From Dryas octopetala (Eukaryota > Streptophyta > Magnoliopsida > Rosales > Rosaceae), in assembly GCA_963921425.1 (NCBI GenBank), contig OY992833.1:21599454-21663453 (forward strand): a stretch of DNA of 64,000 nucleotides, written 5' to 3'. Positions within the stretch are counted from its first letter, which is position 1. Each line of letters begins with the position of its first letter. The translations under genes and the position numbers were made by a program. Positions 12,824-31,506 of the stretch are shown piece by piece. The notes under the pieces were generated by a model that was given only the letters and a program-made list of their open reading frames with translations, searched no databases and was not told the DNA's origin.

Positions 12824-15211
12824 TCAAGAACGTGACAGGACACCTTTTGAACTGCACATAATAGGCTCCACAAAGTTCAGATTGAGTTTCACATGCCATA
12901 GAGTAAATAACATATCGAATAACATGGTTGATTCACCAAAGAGCAAGAAAAGAATCCATGGAAAAAATTATCCATTCAAAGACTACTCAATTTCAATTAA
13001 AATAGGTTCATATCAAACCTTGGCACGGTCCCAAGACGACGAGGGTCATGTTCTGCCGCTTGTCGGAGAGCCCTTGCAAATGCTTTGAAGGTTGCCTCAA
13101 TGATATGGTGAGAATTTCTTCCAGCAAGCTGTGTCCAACCAAAATTAGAAAATTCTGTCAAAAACTTAAAACTGGAGCTATGTCTGAACACACAAATATT
13201 TGGATTATTTAAGAAGCTCTGTATAGTACCTGCCGAATGTGAAGTGTCATACCGGAAGTATTCACCAGAGACTGGAAAAAATGTTCCACCAGCTATGAAA
13301 ATGAGAGTTTAAACAACCATTAGTAAATTAAATAAAAATTTCCAAAAGAAAAAACACACTATATAAGATTAGTCAAGTCTTTACTATAAGAATAGAGTAT
13401 CATATCAAACCAATATCTCCCGGCAATGAATATCTCTGCTGGAGATATTGCAGCAAGAATTTGAAGATCAAATGCAATGCTCTATAGATAGACAACATAT
13501 GCAGCAGGAATTTGAAGCCTAGGTTTAAAAGCAAACAAAGAAAGGTAGTTTACCTGAGTGTCATATGTGCCAACCCTCTCAGTGGGTATTTGTAGATCGT
13601 AACCCAAATGTGGTCGGCCAGATAAATCCTGAACAAAAATCTCTAGTTAAGCAAATATTTCTTACTTTGGAATATAGTACTTAAAAAAGGAGTTAACCTT
13701 AAGTAAATACAATAAACCACTAAACAACTATTCCTCTGAAAAAACAAAATAAATAAATAAAATTGTAGTCTCAAAACCCCATCAAGATTGGCCCTCAAAC
13801 TTAGGGGTTTCCCTTGTTATCAAGGATACTACCAACAAGAAGTATATTGAATAGTTAGCGCTAATCGGTGCAAAAGATCACCTCATGTATTTGAAATCAA
13901 AATCTCATGATTTGAAGCTCAGCCCCAAAGATAATCTTTACTCAGTTTCATTTATTGATATTATATGAATTTATGACAGTGCAAGGCATAGGTTACTTGA
14001 AGTCACATTATCATATCAATTGATGATAGCATCAAATTTGTTCTCAAACATTATATGAGTCTAAAGGTTAACCTTAAGAATTAACATAAAAATTCCAACT
14101 GTCAATATTAATAATTTATTTTAAACAAATGATCGCACAGAACATACCAATGCAACATGTATCAGTGCTTCATCAAGTGGAGCAGAGAAGTCACCAAACC
14201 TGTTGATTCCTTTTCTATCACCAAGTGCTTGAAGCAAAGCCTGTAGACCAAACAAAGCTTGTTTAGACATGTGGATCAATACAAAGAAGCTAGCAAAAAG
14301 TAGGTCCTGAACATTAACATCAAGATGGGCTGCCTTCTTCAATACCGTTCCAATAGCAAGAGCAACATCTTCATTTGTGTGATGATCATCAATGTGGATG
14401 TCACCAGTAGCCCTTACATGAACATCTAACAACCCGTGCGAAGCAAGTTGCTATAATCAAATAAATACAACAGATAAGTAATGCATCATACACAAAGCAA
14501 ATGAAACAAAAATATTGCCTGAACCAAACTAAAAAGTGTTCCTCTAACCAAAAAGAACAAAACTTTTTATCTAAACACTAAAAAAATGCTTTTGGGTATC
14601 TGGGAAACGCTCTTGGTATTGCAAAAGCAATCCCAAACACACCTCTTACTACCGAATTGAAGTTTTTCTTCCTTTTTCTTGATGAAAAGAACACTTTAAA
14701 TTGGCTTTTAAGATTGAATTGAGGTTTATGATTAAAAAAGCTAAGAGCAAAAAATTACTGACATCCAACATATGATCAAGGAAGGGAATCCCAGTACTAG
14801 AATCAGCAACTCCAGTGCCATCCAGGTTTAATTTGACAGAGACATTGGTCTCCTTGGTCACCCTTTTGACCTCCCCAATTCGAGCCCCTAAGAGAGTTTC
14901 ACCAGCATATTGTAATCACATCAAAATTGAAACCCAGTTTAAGAACTGAGATTAGGATTAAGATTACCTGAGTTAACTGGGTTTGGGGAATCGGTCAGAG
15001 TTGAGCCATTGTTTTCGGCCAGAGAGGCACGGGGAATGCCTGTCTGAGAGTCCATGCGTTTGAGCTGGCGGTTTAGTGAAGAAAGTGAGCGTTGACGACG
15101 AGCGAGTGTGAATGTCCGAGAAACCGCGAAGCTAACCTTCGGTTTTTGTGGCGGAGATGGGGATGAATAGCTATTATAGCTTAGAATACCAGGTGGTGCT
15201 GATAGCTCCAT
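12824..15211 (-). CDS. HISN5: Imidazoleglycerol-phosphate dehydratase, chloroplast (histidine biosynthesis)
   Basis: Eight exons: 15211-14968, 14887-14763, 14450-14346, 14240-14148, 13628-13554, 13292-13230, 13128-13019 and 12851-12824. All phases agree, giving 280 residues. Residues 1 to ~85 are Ser/Arg-rich and fit a plastid transit peptide. The enzyme domain follows ([20 protein letters not shown]). It has both internal metal-binding repeats: FLDHMLDQLASHG with [14 protein letters not shown] in the first half, and [20 protein letters not shown] with [19 protein letters not shown] in the second. The His/Glu clusters bind Mn2+ in this family. It converts imidazoleglycerol phosphate to imidazoleacetol phosphate. 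The last exon is a 28-nt microexon encoding the conserved plant tail SSKGVLSRS. No residue is missing compared with what I know of plant homologues. Confidence 0.95.
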
Positions 15212-15671
15212 TTGGTGGCGGAGATGGAAACTTGTATAGAATGCCGTGCCAGAGTTATAAGATTTTAGTCGGTGTACTTTGGTAAACTAATCTTTGTTTG
15301 AACTCTTCCCAAAGTCCAAACACACCCTAAACTCTGTGTGGTTACCTTCCAATACAAATTTGACAACTCATATTTTCTGAAAATTTAATGAAAAAAAAAA
15401 AGTAATTTTGTCATTAACTTCTACTTTTATCTTTAAAAACTTCACTTGTCAAAATTTTATTAGAAAATAATGCTTTAAAGGTGGTGAGCAAAAATGAATT
15501 CCTCTATGTGGTTGTTTATTTAATATGAGTGTCTGGGCAAAAAAAAAAAAATAAATAAATATATGAGTGTTTTTTAAATCCAAAAATCAAAAATAGCATA
15601 AATGCATAATAGGTCTGCCCACTTATAGTATAAAAATACAACCATAAACTCTAAAATTATAAGGGAAACTT
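15212..15671. other. HISN5 upstream region
   Basis: Presumed promoter and leader of HISN5 (minus strand), then AT-rich DNA. I see no clear TATA box and no coding sequence. Confidence 0.4.
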
Positions 15672-16083
15672 ACAGTCCAGTCCAATTTATAAGTTTTTTT
15701 TAGAATAACACAGGTAGTGATTTAAGGTCAAATCCTTTTATTTTTCTTTTTTGACGGCTTTATGTTAAGTTTTAACTCCGGAATTTTGGGCTCCGCTCAA
15801 ATCTGGAGTTAAACCTAACATGCAGCATCTACGAAACTCACTCTACACATTAACCCAAAATTTCGGAGTTAAAATCTAACATGCAGCCTCTACAAAGCTC
15901 ACTCTACATCCTAGGAGAGAAAATACTCTTCAAATGGGGAAGGACTTTATTATGAATTAAAAAAAATTTCTTATAAATTAAAAGACTTTATTATGAATTA
16001 AAATTATTTTCTTATAAATTTTAAAACAACTCCGGTCTCCATCTAAAAACTGTTTCTCTAAAGGATCCAAGTTTAATTATCTC
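15672..16083. repeat. Dispersed repeat, copy 1 (copy 2 at 27603-27974)
   Basis: The blocks recur in the same order and orientation about 12 kb away: GTAGTGATTTA, then TTGACGGCTTTATGTTA, the AATTTTGGGCT block, GTTAAAATCTAACAT, CAGCCTCTACAAA, CTTTATTATGAATTAA and TTTTCTTATAAATTTTAAAA. Copy 1 has extra duplications inside (two ACATGCAGC blocks). No terminal inverted repeats or coding frame were found, so the class is unknown; an LTR or non-autonomous fragment is possible. Confidence 0.7.
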
Positions 16084-16256
16084 AAATTATAATGCGGGCC
16101 TTAAAGACACAAACACTTTTTAAACTTTATCATTTTTTAAACTTTTTTTTTTTTACATTCATTTTTTAAAACTTAGGTTGATCTTTTTAATATCTAACAT
16201 TTTGACTTATTTTATTATAAAGTTTTCAAAATTGACTTTTTTATCATTTACTATAT

Positions 16257-16283
16257 ATCTTCATTTGTGTGATGATCATCAAT
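16257..16283. repeat. 27-bp exact copy of a HISN5 exon-3 segment
   Basis: Bases 16257-16283 are identical to 14367-14393 inside HISN5 exon 3, in the same orientation. The copied exon bases encode the metal-binding IDDHHTNED stretch. The flanks differ on both sides. There is no open frame around the copy. Confidence 0.8.
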
Positions 16284-17549
16284 AAAATAAGAAACAAACA
16301 TACAAGGTAAATTCAAGGTATATTAGTGAACAATTTGATAAAAACACACTTTAATATAATACACGCATACAAATATACAATCCATTGAGTCACATTAGCA
16401 AGCACAAGAATTGGCATTAAAAAAACATCAAATCATGGATCAAATCATCAAAGACATATTACATGGCCAAACATTCTTCCACCTTTTTGAGATGATAACT
16501 GCAATATCCACACTTCTAAATCTTCTTCAATGAACTAAATCATGTGGAACTTCTTCAATTTCCAGCTTGTGAAACTTCCGCTCACGACGCTTGAGTCAAT
16601 AAAGCACACCATAGAGGTAAGGGACTACGCCTGTGTACATGTCCATTGGCTCCCTTTGCATTTCCATCTATGAAATCCTAGACAAAGCAATATTGATCCA
16701 TTCATTCCATTCAATGGTTTTTAAGCATTTTTAATGACCATTGTGTTATGTTACATGTATGCACGTCTATTGGAAGTGGATCTCATGACCATAAAAATCA
16801 AGAGACAACATGGCAATATGGTTGTGCTTGCAAATGCAAAAGACTTTCTTATTATATCAAAATTATATGTACAAAGATGCTTAAGGCTTGAATCCCAAAT
16901 CCAAATCTATATCCAAACTCACCTCATCTTGTAATTCAAAACAATGAAGATCAACATTATAGAGCTTATTTAGTATTCTACAACATGCCTAACAAAACAG
17001 TAGTTTGAGATACAATTAAAAATGGACAAAAGATTTTATAATTGGAAAGTCGAAACATAACTATTTAATTTTCACCAATATCTCAAATGTATTTTCAGAA
17101 TAATCTCAATAGTGTCTAAAAAAAGCAATATGAAATTTTTAAGTTGTGTTTATTATACATATATTAAATCTTCATATAATTAGTTATTGGTATGAATGGT
17201 ATAACACATTCTTTGAATGCTGCTACATCCCAAAATATATTCATAAAAACTTTGTAAGCATGTGCTTTTCATGAGTTAACTTATCCCGGCTTTTGTAATA
17301 GTAGAGATTAGAAACATGATTTAAACATTGAATTCTCAATATATGAATTTGTTTTTGTGTTATTTTATATTCTTTTATCACATTTCTTATTATTTTGGTT
17401 TTGCTATTGTCTTGTGTGTTGTTATAGGTACTTGTTGATCCTATGATTGCCTTTACTCCCTCCCCCTTTTGTTTATGGCAGTCATGAATGCTACGCTACC
17501 GTCCATAATTTCATGTATAACTCATTGGAAGACCTGTGCCGGATGCTTA
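16284..17549. other. Gene-free intergenic DNA
   Basis: AT-rich DNA with scattered short open frames, none recognisable. I see no repeats or genes in it. Confidence 0.4.
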
Positions 17550-17669
17550 GGTCCGTTTGGTATTTATTTTAAAATTATTTTTAAAAATCATGATTAATTT
17601 TAAATTTTAAAATGATTTAGTGTTTTTGAAACTAAAAAATTGTTTTTAAATCTATTACCAAACAGGGCC
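17550..17669. mobile_element. 120-bp Tourist-like (PIF/Harbinger) MITE
   Basis: The left end GGTCCGTTTGGTA pairs with the right end, reverse complement GGCCCTGTTTGGTA. TTA flanks both ends (17547-17549 and 17670-17672), the classic 3-bp target of PIF/Harbinger elements. The interior is AT-rich and partly palindromic. Confidence 0.75.
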
Positions 17670-17684
17670 TTAGTTTTTTATTAG

Positions 17685-18292
17685 AAAATTGCATCATTGG
17701 TCCATTTATTTCGTCACTTAAGTCTCATATTGGTCCACGATTTTTTTTTGTTATTTATTGGTCTGTTAATTTTGTGATATTTCCCATTGTAGTTCAAACT
17801 GACAAATTAACATAAATGAATGTCTATTTTAGTCATGTGTCACATATGTGGGGGCATTATTGTGGACCGATTTGGGATTAAGTGAAGAATTAATGGATCA
17901 ATATGAAACAAAGTAAAGAATTAGAGGACCACAAAAGTGCCTCATGAGCACAACACATAATTAACAGTAGTGCTAGATATACCACATTTTTATATCACAA
18001 TTTCATACCACCTTATGTGGCAACTTATATGGCATTCATACATTGGATACTAAAAAATAAAAATAAAAACCCAAAAAGAAAAAGAAAAACTCTGTCCAAT
18101 AAAGTAATGACACATAAGATGGTATAAAAATGTGGTATAAGAATGTGGTAAATATAGCATTATTCCATAATTAAATATACAGCCGTTTGTGCTAATTTGA
18201 CGGTTTCGACTACAATGAAAAACGTCACAAAGTTAATAGACTAATAAGGAAAGGAAAAAAAAAAATCGTGGACCAATGGTGCAATTTTCTCT
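17685..18292. mobile_element. Inverted-repeat element, interrupted by a nested MITE
   Basis: The left arm (AGAAAATTGCATCATTGG, then GGTCCACGATTTTTTTTT, TTAATTTTGTGA, CATTGTAGT) is mirrored by the right arm, whose reverse complement reads AGAAAATTGCACCATTGG, GGTCCACGATTTTTTTTT, TTAACTTTGTGA, CATTGTAGT. The left arm has an extra ~30-base segment near its end. The interior is split by the element at 17965-18165. No target-site duplication is clear. Confidence 0.65.
17965..18165. mobile_element. 201-bp nested MITE with 9-bp target-site duplication
   Basis: The left arm CAGTAGTGCTAGATATACCA pairs with the right arm, reverse complement GAATAATGCTATATTTACCA, and homology goes on through ACATTTTTATA and CATCTTATGTG. 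CATAATTAA flanks both sides (17956-17964 and 18166-18174). The 9-bp duplication suggests a Mutator-like element. Its position inside the 17685-18292 element dates it as the younger insertion. Confidence 0.8.
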
Positions 18293-19942
18293 ATATTTAA
18301 ATATGTCCATGTTTTTTTGGGTTAGATGCCTAACTGTTTTGAAAGGCAGTTAAGTAGGCATATGTTGGAAAAACTTTTCTTCAACTCAGAATACCTGTTT
18401 TGGTTCTATTAAGGAGATGCTACAATGAACATATCATATTTTGTGTTAAGAGTGCTACAAATAATTTACAATGATGAATGCATCTTTCTGTTATTGTCAT
18501 ATTTGAGGCTGACATAACAAATTATTGTTAATATATACGTTTAAGTAATAAGTATTGAAAATTGAAATTTTGATTTAGAACCCATTGGTAGAGTTTCATT
18601 GTCAAATAATTAGTGGTGTTTCAGTTAGCATTGCCTTCCAAGTGTGAATGTGAGTAAAAGAGGTTATACAGAAAGTTGGGTAAAGAATCTAAGATAAGAA
18701 AATAATTTTGCTCAAATAAACCCTTTCCCAACTAAAAAAAGCTAAGCAATATTAATTAATTAAAAATAATAATCCAAATGTGATTGCGAGGTTTGAGTTA
18801 GGTGGTATTTTGATTTAACTGTAATATTCATGAAAATAATAGAATATAAGAAAAGAAAGAACATAATTTGCAAGTGACGAACATGCCCAAGCTATACTCA
18901 ACACATTGATATTCTACAACTTCTATTGTTTTTTTGTTTCAAAAGTCTGCAGGGGCCATTTTATTCCCTTCTATGTTGCCCCCTGGATACAATGTAACAT
19001 TGAATGGCCCGTTTAACAATAAACATTAACATTGCCTTGAATAGAGCAGAATACAAGAGAAACTAAAATAAACAAAACTTAAGAGCTTAAAGTTAAGGGA
19101 AACAACCATATACACAGAAATATTGCTCATAATCTTATGAGCAATGTGAATTTTTGTCCAATAAATCTACAAAACTAATGAGTGTTTCAAACATCTTATG
19201 GAAAATCCTCATCAAATGCATGGAACAACTCCTTTGAACAGCAGAACAACTTTTTCCCTTTCAGTCCAGACCTTGACCATCATCCACATGTACCATTAAA
19301 AAATTCAATGGTGAAGCCCCATGCTTTACTTTTTGAATGAGAAGCTGATCTGAGCTCCAAAACTTGACAATATAGAAATTCGTTGCTGCCAAACAGTTGG
19401 GCAACCAAAATTGTGGCTGAGGTGTGTTACCAATTGCTGCACCGGCACTAGGAACAAATGTTATAATAACATGAAAAAACCTGCTAAATTTTTCTGAAAC
19501 CACCTATTTCATGCGATGAGCTGACATTGGAGAAACTCCAAACTTCACATCAAGCAGATCCAGACATCCACACGATGAAGCAGCATCAGTATATTAGCTG
19601 GCATACCTAGAACGTTCAAGGTGGTGTCTCAAAGGAGCAAATTCACCATAGACTTAATTGTACATGAGACCATCCTAGATGCAACAAAGGCACTTCTTGA
19701 AACTTTCGAGGATAAAAAATCTTGAGGTCCACTTAAGTTGAACTAGAACCTTAAAATCATACTGAGAAACAAGGCAAATGGCTATTAATTTCCTTGTAGT
19801 TGTAATGAATACCACTTATTCACGCATTCCGAAATAGGGCATACACTAGCTCCAACGCCCTGCAAAATTGTGAACTTAGGCATTCCCACACTGGGAGAGA
19901 ATAGACTGGCATACAGAATTCAGCAAACATGCCTTCAATATG
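18293..19942. other. Spacer and 3' flank of the PHD-GNAT gene
   Basis: Presumed 3' UTR of the PHD-GNAT gene at its right end, otherwise AT-rich spacer. A minus-strand 80-residue open frame at 19261-19503 is not a family I recognise; it may be chance or an old gene fragment. Confidence 0.4.
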
Positions 19943-26512
<6,570 letters not shown>

Positions 26513-27602
26513 CTACATCAACGACCCGAAACCAAAAACCCCTAACTTTCAGGACTTCCCCTTCAAATCATCCCAAATTCAGCAAAATCCGACACAGAAG
26601 CCCTAATTCCCTCACAGAGAAAACCCTCCAACCAAAACCTACCAGATCTGAAGCACACAAAAAAAGAAACCTAAATGCTTATATTTCAATCTCACAAATT
26701 CCAAAAACGTCACCTTACAGTGAAACGGCAAAGGAAGATTTCACGAAATCTTACCTCGCCGGAAGGCCCTGGAATTCCGTCACCGGCGCTTCACCGATTC
26801 GAACACGTCCGATCGCCGACACAATTCTCCGAATCAGAGAGAGGGGGTTGAGGGGCAGAGAGAGAGAGAGAGAGAGGGGGGGGATGGCTGGGTTTGGATT
26901 GTAAATATTTGCAATTGCCACTTTGTAAATACCAAAAACACAACCATGCTGCTCTGTATTTATATTTTCTTTTCTCCTTTTTCTCTTTTCCTCTTGGATT
27001 TTTCATTTATGCGTTACATTTATTTATTTATTTTCTCAGATTTCCCTCCAAATCTAGCTGCACGAGGCACGGCTCGACGGAATGGACGGCCTCGATGAGT
27101 CCACGTCAGATGCTCACCGAGTCTAATCGGGTCGGGTTGGCGACGTGGCGAAATCGGAGTGGGAGCGGGACGAGGTTTGGAGGCTGTTTTTACAGTTTGA
27201 TTGTACTACTTCCAAGCTCCCAGTTAAGGATTAACAAACAGTTTAAGGATCAATGTTTGAGCCACGCGCCATGGAGAGAGCGCGTGGAAGGAACGTGCAT
27301 AGACAAAGGGATCTTGCATGGGTTTGGGCATTGGGTGAATATGAAAACAATACTGACAAAGTGACGATGAGCTTCGCTCAGTTCTCTGGGCCTATAATAT
27401 GAACTTGCTGTTTTTGGTGATTGATTGGCAATAGCAAAGGCCATGTCTCAATCCAAATTTGATTTCTACTTTTATTTTTTCCAATTTATTTAAAGTGATT
27501 ATATATTCCTCAAATTCTAACAGCCATTATACTCCTCTTTCAAGATGAATGCCCTAAATATTTAAAAGAATTTAAAATTTTTAATTAAAAAAAAAAAAAT
27601 TT
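26513..27602. other. PHD-GNAT promoter and upstream spacer
   Basis: Contains the likely 5' UTR with a 107-bp intron (donor CGAG|GTAAGA at 26754, acceptor TTCAG|ATCTGG at 26648, minus strand) and a GA-rich tract at ~26856-26883. The rest is unremarkable. No gene is supported. Confidence 0.45.
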
Positions 27603-27974
27603 AGAGTTCAGTCAATTTTATGAGTCTTTTTTAGATTAAGACCGGTAGTGATTTAGGATTTTAATTAAGTTCTTTTATTTTTCTTCTTTGACGGCTTTAT
27701 GTTAGGTTTTAATTCCAAAATTTTGGGCTTTGCCCAAAATTTCGAAGTTAAAATCTAACATTCAGCCTCTACAAAACACACTCTACACCCTAGAAGGGAA
27801 AATACCCTTTAAATAAGGGAAAATACTCTTCAAATCGAGGAAGAACTTTATTATGAATTAAGAGGATTTTCTTATAAATTATTATGAATTAAAATGATTT
27901 TCTTATAAATTTTAAAACACCTCCAATCTTCATTTAAAAACTGTTTTTCTAAAAGACCTAAGCCTAATTATCTC
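27603..27974. repeat. Dispersed repeat, copy 2 (copy 1 at 15672-16083)
   Basis: Same ordered blocks as copy 1, including TTGACGGCTTTATGTTA, CAGCCTCTACAAA and CTTTATTATGAATTAA. It is shorter in the middle, with only one CAGCCTCTAC unit. Diverged by eye around 15-20 percent, so the insertions are not recent. Confidence 0.7.
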
Positions 27975-27999
27975 TAAAAAAAATATCTTGAAATTAAAT

Positions 28000-28387
28000 A
28001 ATGCTAAATTTCACTTTTGGTTCATCTAGTTTAGGCTATGTTCCACTTTGGTCCTTGTTGTTTTAATTGTTCTGGTTTTGATCATGTACTTTACAAATCG
28101 TTACAATTCAAGAACATATTAGCATTTTCGTTCATTAAATTGTCTTCGTTACATTTTTTGTCATGTACTTTACAAATCATTGAGACTTTGGTCATATACT
28201 TTACAAACTGTTAGCAGTTCAGTGATCAATTTCACGAATTAATAGACGAAAATGCTAACATGTCATTGAATTGCAACGATTTGTAAAATACAAGACCAAA
28301 ATCAAAACACAATTGAAAGTTTGAAACTATATGGATCAAAGTGGAACCTAGCCCAAACTACATAGACTAAATGTGAACTTTAGCCTT
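28000..28387. mobile_element. 388-bp TIR element (MITE)
   Basis: The left end AATGCTAAATTTCAC pairs with the right end, reverse complement AAGGCTAAAGTTCAC. The arms continue with TTCCACTTTGGTCC / TTCCACTTTGATCC, TACAAATCGTT and GTTAGCATTTTCGT in both. The flanks are both A/T-rich (AAATTAAAT against AAAATAAAA), not a convincing duplication. No coding capacity. Confidence 0.7.
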
Positions 28388-29503
28388 AAAATAAAATCCA
28401 AAACTATAGAGGTCAATCATGTTTAGTCTCCATAACTAGCTAGCAACATGGTGCAGGCGCCAACAGTACGCCTTGTTTGATGCATAGAGTTGGATTAGAT
28501 TGAATATGATAAATGGCTAGATTTATGTGTATTTAAGGATGAAAATAGATGGTATCTTATAACTTGAAGAAATAAAATAGGTTGGTCATGAGGGAAACTT
28601 ATCCTCACTAATCCCACTATTTTTGTGCATATTAAAAAAGATAAGTTTCTCTTTATGATCAATCAATCTTCTTCCTTCAAATTATAAATTTATTTATTAA
28701 ATATACATAAACCATTTAACATATCTAATCTAATCATATGCATCAAACAAGATCATAAGTGTTGGCCTCATGCTTGCAGCATGTGTTGTCTTATCCAAGT
28801 CCATTGTACCTTCATGGATATTTTCTTAATTGGTCTTGTTTTTCCTTTCCTTCATATGCTCCATTCCTTGGCTTTAGTATCCAAGTCCATTGTGTCAGCA
28901 GTCATCACAAGCATAAATTAATACTCATACATGGGCATATTAGAACATAGAATATTTATGTACTTGGGTGAGCGCCAAGAAAGAGAGATTTTTTAAGCCA
29001 AACAAGCCAGGGTGGATAGAATATTTATGTACTGATCTGATGGGCCATAGTGGATCGAATCCTATGTGGCAGGTTAGGTCTTTATTAAACAAGCCAAATG
29101 GATATTGGGCTTGACCAAACCTGAAGCCCACCTAATAATTCCCTTCATCTGAAATTCCCTAGTAAAGACGGGAAGAGGCTAAAGATCAACAATGTGGTTT
29201 CAGTAGACTAGCTTCCCAAGAGAAGTTGCTAGTGGTTACCGAGATTGAATAACCACTTGGGTCACAACTACTAGTTTGAAGAACCATTATAAACACCCCA
29301 AGTGAAATTGAAATAAGGTATATGAAACTCTTAATTCTTAAAACACTAGCAAATGACTGACTTAAGTATCAGATTTTTTGAAAAGAACCCTCTCAAAGAA
29401 CCCATAATGAATTTTGCTCGTTTTGTAGAGAAGACTTAACCAGAAAAATCAACCACAAAACTGATGTGGCAGCCTGAAGATTTCCAACATCATTAATATC
29501 AAA
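28388..29503. other. Gene-free intergenic DNA
   Basis: AT-rich DNA with no recognisable coding sequence or structured repeat. It ends with the TATCAAA that may be the left target-site copy of the next element. Confidence 0.4.
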
Positions 29504-30098
29504 GAGAGCTACTATTTGCATACCTCTTTTTTTTTTTTTTTTTCTTTTTGCACCCCTATTAAAAAAAAAAAAAAAGATCATACAGCCCCTCTCCTCTTTC
29601 CCTCTCTTTTTTCTCTAGTTCACACCCCATTCCCCTATTTTTTTTTTCTTCTTCTTCTTCTTCCCCCTACCTAAGCCACCATTGACCACTTTCTTCCTTC
29701 TCTCTCTCCGCATGCACCACCACCACAGCACCACCAAAACAACCATCACCACCACCTTCTTCTTCCCCCTACCTAAGCCAAAACAGCCACCACCACTACC
29801 ACCTTTTTCTTTCCTCTCTCTCTCTCTCTCACACTCTCTCTCTCTCATTTCCTATCTCTTCTGGCCCAAGCAGACATAAAAAAAGAAAAGGTTGCAGGTG
29901 GTTCGGCAGACCAGTGCCGAACTCATTGGTTTCGTTCGACAAGTAACCGTTGAACAAACCTGGTTCATTCGGTAGTTACATGCAGAACGAAACCGACAAG
30001 TTCGACACTGGTCTGCTGAACCACCTGCAACCCTTTTTTTTTGCTGTCTACTTGGGCGAGAGGAGAGAGGAAATGAGAGAGGAAAGGAGAGAGAAAGA

Positions 30099-30154
<56 letters not shown>

Positions 30155-30518
30155 AGTGGTGGTGGTGGTGGTTGTTTTGGCTCAGGTAGGGGGAAGAATA
30201 AGGTGGTGGTAGTGGTGGTTGTGCGCCATTCAGAGAAGAGGAAAGAGAAAGAAAGAGGGAGGTGCAGGGTGGTGCTTCCTGGTGCAGGGTGGTGGTGCGT
30301 GTGTATTGACAGAGAAAGGGAGAGCTTGTGAGAGATGATGGGGGTGTGTGTGCTGGTGTGTGTTGACAGAGAAGGATGAGATGTGTAATGAAATGAGGTT
30401 ATTTTGGTAATAGGTTAGGTGTGTGTTGAGAGATTTTGAATTTGAGGTGAGTGTGTGGGGTGTGTAGGAAAAAAAAAAAAAAGGTGTGCAAAAAAAAGTG
30501 TGCAAATAGCAGCCCTCT
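29504..30518. mobile_element. ~1-kb foldback element with outer and central inverted repeats
   Basis: Outer arms: AGCTACTATTTGCATACC on the left, and on the right, reverse complement, GGCTGCTATTTGCACAC; both are followed by T tracts and TTTTTGCACACC/TTTTTGCACCCC. Next inward are matching pyrimidine-rich and purine-rich blocks, including a (GA)n run at ~30103-30147. The centre (29891-30032) is a second palindrome: GTTGCAGGTGGTTCGGCAGA on the left, and GTTGCAGGTGGTTCAGCAGA as the reverse complement of the right. TATCAAA flanks both ends (29497-29503 and 30519-30525), a candidate target-site duplication. Simple-sequence drift has blurred the middle of each arm. Confidence 0.75.
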
Positions 30519-31506
30519 TATCAAAATATGAAAGCAATTATATCTAGAATTTGTTGAAAACTGAAAAGTGACACAAATAAAGGATATACATACCAATATA
30601 CCATTTTTCGTCGACTCCTCTAGCACTAGCAATCTTTCTCTCATGATCAATTTGAATAAGCAGTACAGTCATCCAATCAAGGCCCAAGCCCACATATAAG
30701 TTATTTCAGAGAAGTGGGCCGGACCGACTGGCCCAATTAGATTGGATTGGTTGGAATTATCACTTAGAAGAGGTTATTGGGTGGGAAGTCATATCAAACA
30801 GAGTCAAATAAGCTTAAAATGAACAGAGAATGACATCTGCATCCATAACAATTCTCTCAAAGTGACAAATGACAGAAAGTATATTTCCTACAAAAATGGT
30901 GTTCTTTCATGTTCAAGTGTTCAACTACACTCCAAGACAGCCTCTGTAGCTGCTACAATTTCATCGTAAAACTGAAAAGGATCTTGTCAGACTGATCCAA
31001 TATCATTGGGCTCCACCTCTAATGAGTCAATTATTTTGGAAAGCCCACCATCAAATATATAACCCACGACTCTACCCACGGACTGTAGTCTGTAGCTCTG
31101 TATTAATATTTCCTTGTCGTGTGGCATCTCAATTATCTCATACGCAAAATTTGATTTTTAGAAAGAAAAATTGTGTAATAAATCAATTAGTGAAGTTACC
31201 GATTCATCGATGGAATGATGCTTTCGCCTAAATTAATTTCTTCTCTCTTTTTTAGTGTTGCTATGATTAAATAAAAAGGTAGTTTAAATATTTATTCAAA
31301 TTAGAGGTGTCAAATTTGTCAAGTCAGCCCGAGCACCATATGAGCTCAACCCGTTTCGAAATGGCCCTCTACGCTATGAGCACGAGATAATTTGACATGA
31401 GCCAAGTCCAGCCCACCACATGTTGACCCGTTTGGTACAAATTATTTTTGCCATAAAAGTGGTTTGAATTTATGACCTCTTCACAGTTCACACTAAAATT
31501 CCACCT
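30519..31506. other. Gene-free intergenic DNA
   Basis: No recognisable gene. The right part (~31310-31500) resembles old retroelement-like intergenic DNA by composition only. Confidence 0.4.

Noticed and set aside
19261..19503. 80-residue minus-strand frame as a small gene
   Set aside because: It lies in the presumed 3' flank of the PHD-GNAT gene, with no recognised motif or splice partner.
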